Part shown: one piece after another, positions 26,064-35,911 of the stretch
Layout: each line of letters starts with the position of its first letter
Numbering within the stretch: the first letter of the stretch is position 1
Assembly: GCF_002940665.1 (NCBI RefSeq)
Contig: NZ_MIGY01000001.1
Coordinates: 992,001 to 1,056,000, forward strand
Direction: 5' to 3'
Length of the DNA: 64,000 bases
DNA from: Xanthomonas arboricola
Lineage (GTDB): Bacteria; Pseudomonadota; Gammaproteobacteria; Xanthomonadales; Xanthomonadaceae
Notes under the pieces: model-generated
The model's input: the letters and a program-made list of their open reading frames with translations, nothing else
What the model was told of the DNA's origin: nothing
The model's database searches: none
Translations under genes and position numbers: made by a program

Positions 26064-27017
26064 TCAATGCGTCGCTGCAGCTTGTAACGTTGGCGCAAGC
26101 GATGCGCCCAACGTCTGGCCATGGCTGAGGCCTGGCAGCGGTTGATAGTCGGCGGTAAGGCTGGGTAACGACGACAGCAGCGCAACGAGACGTTGTGCGG
26201 CCTGCGGATCTGCGCGCGGCCGCCCCGGACGATCCGGTTTTGCATTGTTCGCTTGTGGTCCGCCCTCGCCTGCCATCAGCGTCAGCCGACGCCTGGATGG
26301 CTGCGTGCCTGCCGAACCCTCCCGTGCATGGTCGACCACACGCTGCGCCTGCTGGACGACAAACCCATCGCCCCACCACAGCGACGGGTCGACCGCGACG
26401 TAGTGCTGGAACAGCTGCGGCTGCGTCAGCAACACCTGCAGCACGAACAATCCACCATACGAATGGCCCCATAGCGTCTGCCGCTGACGGTCCACCGCCA
26501 CGCGCGCTTCCACCTGCGGGCAAATGCCTGTTGCGATCAGCTGCGCGAACGCCGCCGCACCGCCGGTTCTGCGTTGCGGATTGAGCGGATCGGTTTCCAC
26601 CCGCCCGTCGCTGTAGCGCGCAGGCGTGTAGTCCAGGCTGCGCCCCACCGCATCGATGCGCAATGCGCTGTCGTCGGCGATGAACACCAACACCGGCGCA
26701 TCGCCGTGGGTGGTCAGGCTGTCGAGCAGGCGCTCATCCAGCTCCATCAGCGCGGCATTGCCATCCAGCAGATACACCACCGGATACCCCGCAGCCGGCG
26801 GCGCAGCTTTGGGGGTGGCGATGCGCACACGGTAATGGCGCTGGCCATCGGCCGAATCCAGGCGCACCGCGCTGAAGCCATACGAGGCACTGGGACGATC
26901 GGCGACGGTGCTGCCGATCGTGCGGCTTAGGTCCGGCTGTGCGAACGCCGGCATAGCGCCGGCGATCCACATCAGCGCAGCGGCACACGCAAGCCGCCAA
27001 CGATGCTGTCGGATCAT
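26064..27017 (-). CDS. Exported siderophore-type esterase (alpha/beta hydrolase)
   Basis: This 317-residue protein has a signal peptide (MIRQHRWRLACAAALMWIAG, cleaved near AFA-QPD) and the esterase-D/IroE-like fold. VVYLLDGNAAL forms the oxyanion region, GHSYGG carries the nucleophilic serine, and GLSHGQT near the C-terminus carries the histidine. IroE-type enzymes trim catecholate siderophore esters in the periplasm. The gene follows the TonB receptor gene by 50 bases on the same strand, which supports a joint iron-uptake role. ATG 27017 gives the signal peptide. General lipase activity is the alternative. Confidence 0.82.
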   Translation of the reverse strand: MIRQHRWRLACAAALMWIAGAMPAFAQPDLSRTIGSTVADRPSASYGFSAVRLDSADGQRHYRVRIATPKAAPPAAGYPVVYLLDGNAALMELDERLLDSLTTHGDAPVLVFIADDSALRIDAVGRSLDYTPARYSDGRVETDPLNPQRRTGGAAAFAQLIATGICPQVEARVAVDRQRQTLWGHSYGGLFVLQVLLTQPQLFQHYVAVDPSLWWGDGFVVQQAQRVVDHAREGSAGTQPSRRRLTLMAGEGGPQANNAKPDRPGRPRADPQAAQRLVALLSSLPSLTADYQPLPGLSHGQTLGASLAPTLQAAATH

Positions 27018-27067
27018 TGCACTCTCCTGTTGCGGCGCGCACGTTCGCACGGGGCGCCGCGTCGCTG

Positions 27068-29335
27068 TCAGAAACCGAAACTCAGGCTCGCCCAATACGC
27101 GCGCCCGGGTTCGTTGTAGGTGGCTGCACCCGCCGCGCCGCCGGTGTTGTTGGTGCCTTCGCGGAACAGACGGGTGTCGAACAGATTGTCCACACCGACG
27201 CCCACGCTGACCTTGCGGGTGATCCGGTAACGCGCACTGACGCCCCACAGGTCATAGGGGTCGCGCGTGTCGGGGGCGATGGCGCCGCCGCTGGTGCTCG
27301 ATTGCGTGGCCGACTCCTGCTTGCCGTAGAAGGTCCCGGTGAGCAGCAGCGACAAGGCCTGGGTCGGCTGCCAATCCAGCGTGGTGTTGACGGTGTATTC
27401 CGGGATCACCGACAGCGGTTGATCGGTCGCGGTGTTCTTGTTCTCGATCATGTAGGTGACATTGGTGTTCCACTTCAGCTCGCGGCCCTGCTCGCCCAGC
27501 AGCGGCAACGTGAGATTGCCTTCCACGCCCTGCACGATCGCTTCCGATGCGTTGGTCCACTGGAACACCTGCCCGCGCCGGTCGACGGTGATACCGACCG
27601 GCGTCATGCCGGCGACGATCTTGTTGTCGTAGGCGTTATGGAAGTACGTCAGCGAGGCGTGGTGACCGGTTTGCGGTGCCCACTCGATGCCGATCTCCTT
27701 GTTGATGCTGGTCTCCGGATCGAGGTTGTCGTTGCCCTGGATATAGCAGCCCGAACCAAGATTGGGGAACAGCACCGGGCAGCCATTGCCGCGTGTGTAA
27801 TACAGATAATTGGCGTTGGACTGGTACAGGTTGGGCGCCTTGAAGGCGCGCGCGATGCCGCCCTTGAGCAACCAGTCTTCGCTGAGTTTGTACTGCACGT
27901 TGAGGCTGGGGCTAAGGTTGTTGCCGAACTGGCTGTGGTGATCCAGTCGCACACCTGGCGTCAGCGTCAGCCGCTCGCTGGCATAGATGTTGTCTTCCAG
28001 ATACACCGCGCTGAGCGTGGCCTCGCTGCGCGGACTGCGCGTACCGTCGGCAAGACCGGGAAAGCCACCGCCGGCGCTTACCGTCTGCGACACCGAATAC
28101 GCATCGCTGAGGCGGCTCTGGCGACGCTCGAAGCCTACCGTCAGCACCTGCTCGGCCCAGGCCTGCAGCGGCATGTTGAACTCGCCGTCGATATTGAGAT
28201 TGTCGAGCGTGGCAGTGGAATCGAGCAGGCTGGCGGCAATGGAGCCTTCCGGCCCGCCGGCCAGGCCTTCGTTGAGACGGGTATTGTCGGTGCCTTCATA
28301 GGCGGCTGTGAGGCGCGAGGTGCCGAGCGCCCAGGTACCGCGATGGGTCAGCGAGGCGGTGCGGCGGATCATGGTGTTGGTTTCGCTGCCGAACAATGCG
28401 CCCAGATCCGCACCGGCCAGGCCATCGGCGCTGACGGCGCGATCGCCGGCATACAGGTTGCCCTGACGGCTGAAGCCGGCATCGAGTTCGATCACCTGGC
28501 CTTGCGTCGGATCCCAGCGCAGCAGGCCGTTGATGTCCTTGTTGCGCACGCCCTCGCGCCCGGCCGGTGGCACCGCCGCGGCACTGCTGGCAAAGCGGCG
28601 ATTGAGATCCAGCGAATCCGGATCGGTCTTGTTGAGATTGCCGTAGAGACGGAACGAGAACGTATCGGTCAACGGCCCGCTGAGCTGGAAGCCCGCACGC
28701 TGGCCGCCGCCTTCGGCGCCGTGCTGCGGCACCAGACCGAACACGCTCATCGAGCCGGTCAGATCACCGGTCGGCTTCTTGGTGATGATGTTGACCACGC
28801 CGCCGGAGGCACCGGAGCCGTAACGTGCCGCGGCCGGGCCACGCAGCACCTCGATGCGCTCCACCGCCTCGGCGGGCACCCAGTTGGTGTCGCCGCGCGT
28901 ATTGCGCTCGCCGCTACGGCCCATGCGCACCGCATCACGCGATCCCACCGGCTTGCCATCGACCAGAATCAGCGTGTTTTCCGGGCCCATGCCGCGCAGA
29001 TCGATCTGGCGATTGTTACCGTACTGGCCGGAGGCGCTGTTGCCGGTGAGATTGACGCCCGGCATGGTACGCAGCAACTGCGACAGATCGTTGACCGGAG
29101 GACGCCGTTCGATGTCTTCGGCGGTGATCACCGATGAACCCAGGGCCTGGCGTGCGATCTGCGCGGCGGTGACGTGCACGGTGTCCAGCGACTGCGGCTC
29201 GGTTGCAGCGTCTTCGGCAGATGCGCTGCAAATGCAGCTGCCGCAACCGACCGCAATGGCCAGCACCAGCTGACGGCGGGACAACACTGGACGACGTGCA
29301 GGCGCAGACATCCATGACGGGCGTGATGCGGACAT
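27068..29335 (-). CDS. TonB-dependent siderophore receptor (FepA/PfeA-like)
   Basis: The 755-residue receptor has an N-terminal export signal (residues about 1-50, including LVLAIAVGCGSCICSASA), then a plug with DTVHVTAAQIARQALGSSVI, GPENTLILVDGKPV and VERIEVLRGPAAARYGSGAS. The barrel ends in AYWASLSFGF. The plug pattern with NTRGDTNWVPAEAVER is like that of ferric-catecholate receptors. ATG 29335 is chosen for GAGAGG seven bases upstream; ATG 29311 is the alternative. It is the first gene of a two-gene unit with the exported esterase and has a Fur-like site about 140 bases upstream. Confidence 0.88.
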   Translation of the reverse strand: MSASRPSWMSAPARRPVLSRRQLVLAIAVGCGSCICSASAEDAATEPQSLDTVHVTAAQIARQALGSSVITAEDIERRPPVNDLSQLLRTMPGVNLTGNSASGQYGNNRQIDLRGMGPENTLILVDGKPVGSRDAVRMGRSGERNTRGDTNWVPAEAVERIEVLRGPAAARYGSGASGGVVNIITKKPTGDLTGSMSVFGLVPQHGAEGGGQRAGFQLSGPLTDTFSFRLYGNLNKTDPDSLDLNRRFASSAAAVPPAGREGVRNKDINGLLRWDPTQGQVIELDAGFSRQGNLYAGDRAVSADGLAGADLGALFGSETNTMIRRTASLTHRGTWALGTSRLTAAYEGTDNTRLNEGLAGGPEGSIAASLLDSTATLDNLNIDGEFNMPLQAWAEQVLTVGFERRQSRLSDAYSVSQTVSAGGGFPGLADGTRSPRSEATLSAVYLEDNIYASERLTLTPGVRLDHHSQFGNNLSPSLNVQYKLSEDWLLKGGIARAFKAPNLYQSNANYLYYTRGNGCPVLFPNLGSGCYIQGNDNLDPETSINKEIGIEWAPQTGHHASLTYFHNAYDNKIVAGMTPVGITVDRRGQVFQWTNASEAIVQGVEGNLTLPLLGEQGRELKWNTNVTYMIENKNTATDQPLSVIPEYTVNTTLDWQPTQALSLLLTGTFYGKQESATQSSTSGGAIAPDTRDPYDLWGVSARYRITRKVSVGVGVDNLFDTRLFREGTNNTGGAAGAATYNEPGRAYWASLSFGF

Positions 29336-29469
29336 TCTCAAACCTCTCGACAGGAGACGGACCTCTGGCGAAGGCTTGAGGTGACACGGTGGGGTGATGC
29401 ATGCAGCAGGCGTAGCACGTACGTGCGCGGTGCTGACGCAGTCAAGCTTGTCCGCGCATTCTACACAGA

Positions 29470-29484
29470 TGCGATTCATTCTCA
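29470..29484 (-). promoter_or_regulatory. Candidate Fur-binding site
   Basis: On the minus strand TGAGAATGAATCGCA matches the 7-1-7 Fur model (TGATAAT-N-ATTATCA) at 10 of 14 positions, with a strong left half. It lies about 135-150 bases before the siderophore receptor start, in the 378-base gap 29336-29713, which otherwise shows no gene. Confidence 0.4.
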
Positions 29485-29713
29485 AATCGAAGAACTGCGC
29501 CGGCATGGCCGCGGGTGGGCGCTGCAGCTTCGGGTGGCGCATGCCTCACCGATGACGCGCACGGACCGGAGGCGGTGCGCGGCAGCTGGCCGACAATGCG
29601 GCCGGCGCGCGAAAGACCTTCATTCAAGGCGGCAAATGCCGCCAGCGGACGGCGATGCTGGTTGCTGCACAGCCTTGTGGACGACGCCTGCACCTCCGGT
29701 ACCACCGCGCGCC

Positions 29714-30364
29714 TCACTCCAACACAAGCAATTGCCGCATGTCATCGACAATGGCCACCGCGCCGGCGCTCTGCACATCGAAGCCGCGCAGATAACCGTA
29801 ACGCACCATCGCCAGCGGCATTGCGGCGGCGTTTGCAGCGGCCGCATCGGTGGCCGAATCGCCGACCATCAGACACCGCTGCGGGGTGTGCCGGAACTGC
29901 CTGGCCAGGTGCAGCAGCGGCGCCGCATCGGGCTTGCGCTGCGGCAGCGAATCGCCACCGAGCACGCTGCTGAAATGTGCGGCGATGCCCAGATGCTCCA
30001 GCAGCGGCGCGATGAAGCGCGCGGGCTTGTTGGTGCACAGCGCCAGCGTGGCGCCGGCCTCGCGCAGGCCTGCCAATGCCTCGGCAACACCGGGATACAG
30101 CTGCGGGTTGTGCAGCAGGCAGGCTTGGTAGTGACGCATCATCACCGGCATCTCGGTATCGGCATCGTGGGTGCCGCCGGCTTCGCGCAAGGCGGTGGCA
30201 AGCAGTACGTGCACGCCTTCACCGATCCAGCTGCGGATCGTCGCCTCGCTGAACTGCTGCAGCCCAAGTTCCTGCAAGGTGGCGTTGAGCGCTTCGGCGA
30301 TATTGGGTGCGCTGTCCACCAGCGTGCCATCCAGGTCGAAGATCACCAGCGGATACGGAAACAT
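29714..30364 (-). CDS. gph: Phosphoglycolate phosphatase (HAD family)
   Basis: The 216-residue HAD hydrolase has motif I VIFDLDGTLVDSAPN, motif II around LALCTNKP, and motif IV MVGDSATDAAAA with the acidic pair; a small helical cap lies between. It removes phosphate from 2-phosphoglycolate formed during DNA repair. ATG 30364 is favoured because CGAGG lies eight bases upstream; a GTG at 30370 is too close to that site. Closely related sugar phosphatases cannot be excluded. Confidence 0.85.
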   Translation of the reverse strand: MFPYPLVIFDLDGTLVDSAPNIAEALNATLQELGLQQFSEATIRSWIGEGVHVLLATALREAGGTHDADTEMPVMMRHYQACLLHNPQLYPGVAEALAGLREAGATLALCTNKPARFIAPLLEHLGIAAHFSSVLGGDSLPQRKPDAAPLLHLARQFRHTPQRCLMVGDSATDAAAANAAAMPLAMVRYGYLRGFDVQSAGAVAIVDDMRQLLVLE

Positions 30365-30546
30365 GCACACGGCCTCGTTGGGGAGCGGACTGCAGTTTAC
30401 GAGCTGCCGGATTCAGGACATGTCGCCGTGGCGCGATGCGGCTTTCCGATGCGAGCGTCGATGCAGGTGCTGATACGCAGGCGGCTGCAGTCATCGCTGC
30501 ACGCAACACGCCACCGCCGCCGCAACGCAGGCATGACGCGTCGCAC

Positions 30547-31626
30547 TCACTGCGCCTGCGGCATATCGCCGAACAACTGGCCCTGCACCGCGCCCTCTTC
30601 CGCGTCGCTGAAGCCGCTCAATCCCACCCCGACCAGGCGATAGCGCGTGTCCTCGGGCAACTCCACGCGCCGGGTCAGCGCCAGCGCGATGTCCGCCAAT
30701 GCCTCCAGCGAGGCCGGTGGCTGATCCGGCGTGTAGGACCGGGTCAGGATGCGGAAATTGGAGGTCTTCAACTTGAGCACCACGGTCCGGCCGATGCGCT
30801 CGGTGCGCCGCGTGGCCAGCCAGGTCTTTTCGGCCAGGCGCAGGATGTGCGGATCCAGCGCCTCCAGCGCGATGTCCTCGCTGAAGGTATCTTCCGAGGA
30901 GACCGACTGCACCTCCTGGTCCGGCTCGACCGGACGCTCATCGATACCGCGTGCGCGCCGGTACAGGCTCTGCCCGAAGCTGCCGAAATGCGCCTGCAGT
31001 TCTTCCAGGGGACGCAGCCGCAGGTCGCTGACGGTGACGATGCCCAACGCCGCCAGCTTGCCATCCATCACCTTGCCCACGCCGGGAATGCGGTTGACCG
31101 GCAGCGGCAGTAGGAACGCATCCACACGACTGGGGGCGATGACGAACTGCCCGTCGGGCTTGCGCCAGTCCGAGGCGATCTTGGCCAGGAACTTGTTCGG
31201 TGCGATGCCGGCCGATGCGGTGAGCTGGGTTTCCTCGCGGATCTGGGTGCGGATCAGCTGCGCGATTTCGGTGGCCAGCTGCATGCCGGTCTTGGCCTGC
31301 GTGACGTCCAGGTAGGCTTCGTCCAGGGACAGCGGCTCGACCAGGTCGGTGTGGCGATGAAAGATCTCGCGTACCTGCCGCGACACCGCCTTGTAGCGCG
31401 CGAAATCCGGCGGCACGAACACCGCATCCGGACACAGACGCTCGGCACGCAGCGCCGGCATGGCCGAACGAATGCCATAGGTGCGTGCCTCGTACGAGGC
31501 CGCACACACCACCGAACGCGCACCACGCCAGGCCACCACCACCGGCTTGCCGCGCAGCGATGGATCGTCACGTTGCTCCACGGACGCGTAGAACGCATCC
31601 ATGTCCACGTGCACGATCTTGCGCAT
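30547..31626 (-). CDS. dinB: DNA polymerase IV
   Basis: This 359-residue Y-family polymerase has HVDMDAFYASVEQRDDP with the first catalytic aspartate and EPLSLDEAYLDVT with the second acidic pair. The helix-hairpin-helix RIPGVGKVMDGKLAAL and a C-terminal little-finger domain follow. It performs error-prone translesion synthesis, often of lagging guanine adducts. ATG 31626 is chosen; a TTG one codon earlier is possible, with GGAGAG upstream. I saw no clear LexA box. It is divergent from fabA. Confidence 0.94.
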   Translation of the reverse strand: MRKIVHVDMDAFYASVEQRDDPSLRGKPVVVAWRGARSVVCAASYEARTYGIRSAMPALRAERLCPDAVFVPPDFARYKAVSRQVREIFHRHTDLVEPLSLDEAYLDVTQAKTGMQLATEIAQLIRTQIREETQLTASAGIAPNKFLAKIASDWRKPDGQFVIAPSRVDAFLLPLPVNRIPGVGKVMDGKLAALGIVTVSDLRLRPLEELQAHFGSFGQSLYRRARGIDERPVEPDQEVQSVSSEDTFSEDIALEALDPHILRLAEKTWLATRRTERIGRTVVLKLKTSNFRILTRSYTPDQPPASLEALADIALALTRRVELPEDTRYRLVGVGLSGFSDAEEGAVQGQLFGDMPQAQ

Positions 31627-31965
31627 CAAGCTGGCATCTCTCCGAAAGTCGGACCATGATAAATCAGCCGCGTCTCATGCCTTGCGCCGTGCCGGGGTGC
31701 CCGCCCGGGCGCGAACGGACGCAAGCGCCGGCGGGACGCCCTGCAGCGACTGTTCCGCGCTGCCCCATAGCGAGTACGCGTGCCCGACCACGATTCGCTG
31801 AATGCCGGTACCTGCGTTGGTTCCTGTCCGCACGACGCGCGTGCCGCACTGCGCAATGGGGCTGAAAACAGCACGCATGCGTACGGATAAAACGTTTGAT
31901 TGAACCGCGCGCCCTCATGCACCCTTGCCGGCCTCGCCTTTCGCTTCTTGCAGGAAACGTTCGTC
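31627..31965. other. Divergent dinB-fabA intergenic region
   Basis: These 339 bases hold no credible gene. Two short palindromes lie near the fabA side: ACGCATGCGT (31873-31882) and AAACGTTT about ten bases later. They are placed where a fatty-acid regulator could bind, but neither matches a site that I can name. Confidence 0.3.
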
Positions 31966-32481
31966 ATGACTCGTCAAAGTGCGTACTCGCGCGACCAATT
32001 GCTGGCCAGCGCGCGCGGGGAATTGTTCGGACCCGACAGTGCCCGCCTGCCCAACGACCCGATGCTGATGTTCGACCGCATCACCGAGATCAACGACAGC
32101 GGCGGCGCGCATGGCAAGGGCCTGATCCGCGCAGAACTCGACGTGCGCCCGGACCTGTGGTTCTTCGGCTGCCACTTCATCGACGACCCGGTGATGCCCG
32201 GCTGCCTGGGCCTGGACGCGATGTGGCAGCTGACCGGCTTCTTCCTCACCTGGATCGGCGCAGCAGGCCGCGGCCGCGCGCTGGGCTGCGGCGAGGTCAA
32301 GTTCACCGGCCAGGTGTTGCCGAGCGCCAAATTGGTCAGTTACGAAATCGATATCAGCCGCGTGATCAACCGCAAGCTGGTGATGGCGCAGTCCGATGCA
32401 CGCATGCTGGTGGACGGGCGCGAAATTTATACGGCCAACGATCTGCGCGTGGGCATGTTCACTTCAACGGAGAATTTCTGA
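31966..32481 (+). CDS. fabA: 3-hydroxydecanoyl-ACP dehydratase/isomerase
   Basis: The 171-residue hot-dog fold enzyme has the active-site histidine in [20 protein letters not shown] and the paired acidic residue in LGLDAMWQ. It dehydrates 3-hydroxyacyl-ACP and isomerises trans-2- to cis-3-decenoyl-ACP, which commits chains to unsaturated fatty acids. ATG 31966 has AGGAA nine bases upstream. The stop overlaps the fabB start by one base (TGATG), so the pair is coupled. Confidence 0.95.
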   Translation: MTRQSAYSRDQLLASARGELFGPDSARLPNDPMLMFDRITEINDSGGAHGKGLIRAELDVRPDLWFFGCHFIDDPVMPGCLGLDAMWQLTGFFLTWIGAAGRGRALGCGEVKFTGQVLPSAKLVSYEIDISRVINRKLVMAQSDARMLVDGREIYTANDLRVGMFTSTENF

Positions 32482-33689
32482 TGCGTCGCGTCGTCGTCAC
32501 CGGAATGGGCATCACTTCCTGCCTGGGCAATGATCTGGACACCGTCTCCAGCGCCTTGCGCGAGAGCCGCTCGGGCATCACCGCATTGCCCGATCATGCC
32601 GACGCCGGCCTGCGCAGCCAGGTTGGCGGTGCGGTGGCGCTGGATCTGGACAGCCTGATCGACCGCAAGCTCAAACGCTTCATGGGCGATGCCTCGGCCT
32701 ACGCCTACCTGGCCATGCGCGATGCGATCGCCGATGCCGGACTGGATGCCGAGCAGGTCAGCGACCTGCGCACCGGCCTGATTGCCGGCTCCGGTGGCGG
32801 GTCCAGCCAGTGGCAGGTGGAAACCGCCGATCTGCTGCGCAACCGTGGCGTGCGCAAGGTCGGCCCGTACATGGTGCCGCGCACGATGTGTTCGTCGGTC
32901 TCCGCTTCGTTGGCGACCGCGTTCAAGATCCGTGGCCTGAGCTATTCGCTGTCGGCCGCGTGTGCGACCTCGGCGCATTGCATCGGCGCGGCCGCGGACC
33001 TGATCCGGCACGGCGCGCAGGATGTGATGTTCGCTGGCGGCGGCGAAGAACTGCACTGGACCATGAGCGTGATGTTCGATGCGATGGGCGCGCTGTCCAC
33101 CGGCTTCAACGATCGCCCCGCCGTGGCCTCGCGGCCCTACGATGCGCAGCGCGACGGCTTTGTCATCGGCAGCGGCGGCGGCATGCTGGTGCTGGAAGAC
33201 TATGACCACGCCATCGCGCGCGGCGCACGCATCCATGCCGAACTGCTCGGCTATGGCGTGACCTCCGATGGCGCCGACATGGTGGCGCCCAGCGGCGAAG
33301 GTGCGGTGCGCTGCATGCACATGGCCATGCAGGGCCTGACGCAGCCGATCGACTACCTCAACACGCACGGCACCTCCACGCCGCTGGGCGATGTGACCGA
33401 GCTGGGCGCGGTACGCGAGGTGTTCGGCGACAACGTCCCGCCGCTGTCCTCGACCAAGGCGCTGTCCGGCCATTCCTTGGGCGCGGCCAGCGTGCACGAG
33501 GCGATCTACAGCCTGCTGATGCTGCGCGACGGCTTCATGGCCGGCTCGGCGCATATCGACGAACTCGACCCGCGCGCCGACGGCTTCCCGATCCTGCGAC
33601 AGACCCAGGACGCCACATTGAACACGGTGATGTCCAACAGCTTCGGCTTCGGCGGCACCAACGCGGCGCTGGTGTTCGGGCGGGTGTGA
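32481..33689 (+). CDS. fabB: 3-oxoacyl-ACP synthase I
   Basis: This 402-residue ketosynthase has the catalytic cysteine in [14 protein letters not shown], histidines in [11 protein letters not shown] and [12 protein letters not shown], and the C-terminal [12 protein letters not shown] loop. It elongates the cis-3-decenoyl-ACP made by FabA and so keeps the double bond. The start ATG 32481 overlaps the fabA stop; the open frame upstream is only the shadow of fabA. The gene ends facing prlC, with a perfect GC-rich palindrome just after the stop. Confidence 0.95.
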   Translation: MRRVVVTGMGITSCLGNDLDTVSSALRESRSGITALPDHADAGLRSQVGGAVALDLDSLIDRKLKRFMGDASAYAYLAMRDAIADAGLDAEQVSDLRTGLIAGSGGGSSQWQVETADLLRNRGVRKVGPYMVPRTMCSSVSASLATAFKIRGLSYSLSAACATSAHCIGAAADLIRHGAQDVMFAGGGEELHWTMSVMFDAMGALSTGFNDRPAVASRPYDAQRDGFVIGSGGGMLVLEDYDHAIARGARIHAELLGYGVTSDGADMVAPSGEGAVRCMHMAMQGLTQPIDYLNTHGTSTPLGDVTELGAVREVFGDNVPPLSSTKALSGHSLGAASVHEAIYSLLMLRDGFMAGSAHIDELDPRADGFPILRQTQDATLNTVMSNSFGFGGTNAALVFGRV

Positions 33690-33690
33690 C

Positions 33691-33786
33691 GGCGCGGCGC
33701 CGGGCGCCGCGCGGAATTGGGAATTGGGGATCGGTGTGCGGAGAGATCGCTCCTGCCACTCCCCAATCCCGATTCCCCACTCCCGG
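33691..33786. repeat. Palindrome plus inverted GGGGATTGG-type repeat
   Basis: After fabB there is GCGCGGCGCC-G-GGCGCCGCGC, then GGAATTGGGAATTGG (from 33713) facing CCAATCCCGATTCCCC (33764 onward). The second part belongs to the same repeat family as the ATP-operon repeats. The region separates convergent fabB and prlC and may act as their terminator. Confidence 0.55.
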
Positions 33787-33787
33787 T

Positions 33788-35812
33788 TCAGCCCGCCATG
33801 CCGTTATGCCGCAGCAATGCGTCGATGTTCGGCGCACGCCCACGGAAGGCGCGGAAGTTGTCGGCCGCGCTGCGGCTGCCACCGCGCGACAACACTTCAT
33901 GACGAAAACGTGCGCCGGTGTCAGCGACCTGTTCGGGCGCCTCTTCGAAGGCGGCGTAGGCATCGGCGCTGAGCACTTCGGCCCACTTGTAGCTGTAGTA
34001 ACCGGCTGCGTAACCCCCGGCGAAGATGTGGCTGAACTGGTGCGGGAAGCGATTCCATGCCGGCGGGCGGTTGACCGCCACCTCGTCGCGCACGCGCTCG
34101 ATCAGTTGCAGCACGTTGTCCTGGGTCGGGTCGAAGCTGCTGTGCAGCTGCATGTCGAACAACGCAAATTCCAGCTGGCGCACGGTGAACATGCCGCTCT
34201 GGAAATTGCGTGCGGCCAGCAGCCGGTCGAACAGGTTGCGCGGTAGCGGCTCGCCGGTCTGCACGTGCGCGGTCATCGCCTGCACGCGCTCCCATTCCCA
34301 GCAGAAGTTCTCCATGAACTGGCTCGGCAGTTCCACCGCGTCCCATTCCACGCCGTTGATGCCGGCCACGCCCAACTCGCCGATGCGGGTCAGCAACTGA
34401 TGCAGGCCGTGGCCCATTTCATGGAACAGCGTGGTGACTTCGCCATGCCGGAACGTGGCCGGCGTATCGCCACTGCCGCGGCCGAAGTTGCACACCAGAT
34501 ACACCAGCGGGGTCTGCACGCCGTTGGCGGTGTCGCGGCGGTTGCGGCAATCGTCCATCCACGCGCCGCCACGCTTGCCTTCGCGTGCGTACAGGTCCAA
34601 ATAGAACTGGCCGACCAGCTCGCCCTGCGCATCTTCCAGACGATAGAAGCGCACATCCGCATGCCAGACCGGCGCGCGGTCGGGCTTGACGGTCAGGCCA
34701 TACAGGCTGTGGATCACATCGAACAGACCGGCCAGCACCTTGGGCTCGGTGAAGTACTGCTTCACCTCCTGCTCGGAGAAGCTGTAGCGCGCCTGCTTGA
34801 GTTTTTCGGAGGCGTAGGCCAGATCCCAGGCCTGCAACTGGTCCAGGCCAAGTTCGTCGCGGGCGAAGGCTTCGAGCTCGGCACGGTCGCGTTGCGCATA
34901 CGGCTTGGCGCGTACCGCCAGATCGCGCAGGAAGCCCATCACTTCATCCGGGCTTTGCGCCATCTTGGTGGCGACCGAATACTCCGCGTAACTGGCAAAC
35001 CCGAGCAGCTGCGCCAGCTCGGCGCGCAGGGCCAGGATACGGTCGATATTGGCGCTGTTGTCCAGCGCGGCATCGCCGAACTCGGAGGCGCGCTCGGCGT
35101 TGGCGCGATACAGCCGCGCGCGCAGCGCGCGATTGTCCGCATCGGTCTGCACCGGCAGATAGCACGGCATCTGCAAGGTCAGCTTCCAGCCCTGCATGCC
35201 GTCTTTTTCCGCGGCCGCGCGTGCAGCGGCGACCACTTCGGCCGGCAGGCCAGACAGCTCGGTGGCGTCATCGCTCACGTACGACCATGCATCGGTGGCA
35301 TCGAGCACGTTCTGCGAAAACCTGGCGGCCAGCGCGGACAGTTCTTCCTGGACCTGCGCAAACCGCGCCTTGGACGCGTCATCCAGCTCGGCACCGCCGA
35401 GGCGGAAATCGCGCAGCGCGTTTTCCAGCACCTTGCGCCGCGCGGCGTCGTAGTGCGCCGCTTCCGGTGCTTCGGCCAGGGCCTTGTACTGCGCATACAG
35501 CGCCAGATTCTGCGCCAGCGCACTGCCGAAGCGACTGAGCTTGGGCAGGTTGCTGTTGTAGGCCTCGCGCAGTTCCGGCGTGTTGACCACCGCCTGCAGA
35601 TGGCCAACCTGGCCCCAGGCGCGCCACAGCCGCTCGGTGGCATCGTCCAGCGGCACCACGAAGCTGTCCCAGCTGACCGGGCTGACCTGCTCGGCCGCTT
35701 TCACCGCGGCCTCGGCGTCGGCCAGCAGTTGATCGATCGCCGGGCCCACGTGCTCGGGGCGGATCGCATCGAAGGACGGCAGTCCGGACAGGTCGAGCAG
35801 CGGGTTGGTCAT
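33788..35812 (-). CDS. prlC: Oligopeptidase A (M3 family)
   Basis: The 674-residue cytoplasmic metallopeptidase has the zinc motif HEMGHGLHQLL, with the third ligand in the following helix (NGVEWDAVELPSQFMENF). The size and the start MTNPLLDLSGLPSFDAI are typical of oligopeptidase A, which degrades signal peptides and other short peptides. The related dipeptidyl carboxypeptidase Dcp is the alternative, but the C-terminal region ending ALLRHNGM fits PrlC. The gene is monocistronic. Confidence 0.92.
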   Translation of the reverse strand: MTNPLLDLSGLPSFDAIRPEHVGPAIDQLLADAEAAVKAAEQVSPVSWDSFVVPLDDATERLWRAWGQVGHLQAVVNTPELREAYNSNLPKLSRFGSALAQNLALYAQYKALAEAPEAAHYDAARRKVLENALRDFRLGGAELDDASKARFAQVQEELSALAARFSQNVLDATDAWSYVSDDATELSGLPAEVVAAARAAAEKDGMQGWKLTLQMPCYLPVQTDADNRALRARLYRANAERASEFGDAALDNSANIDRILALRAELAQLLGFASYAEYSVATKMAQSPDEVMGFLRDLAVRAKPYAQRDRAELEAFARDELGLDQLQAWDLAYASEKLKQARYSFSEQEVKQYFTEPKVLAGLFDVIHSLYGLTVKPDRAPVWHADVRFYRLEDAQGELVGQFYLDLYAREGKRGGAWMDDCRNRRDTANGVQTPLVYLVCNFGRGSGDTPATFRHGEVTTLFHEMGHGLHQLLTRIGELGVAGINGVEWDAVELPSQFMENFCWEWERVQAMTAHVQTGEPLPRNLFDRLLAARNFQSGMFTVRQLEFALFDMQLHSSFDPTQDNVLQLIERVRDEVAVNRPPAWNRFPHQFSHIFAGGYAAGYYSYKWAEVLSADAYAAFEEAPEQVADTGARFRHEVLSRGGSRSAADNFRAFRGRAPNIDALLRHNGMAG

Positions 35813-35911
35813 GGGGCGCTCCGGCGGTGGACTGGATCAGGAATCAGGGCGAGGGGATGGCAGACGCTGCGAGACGCAGCGGTTCTGCCAGCGGCTCACG
35901 GGATATGGCGG

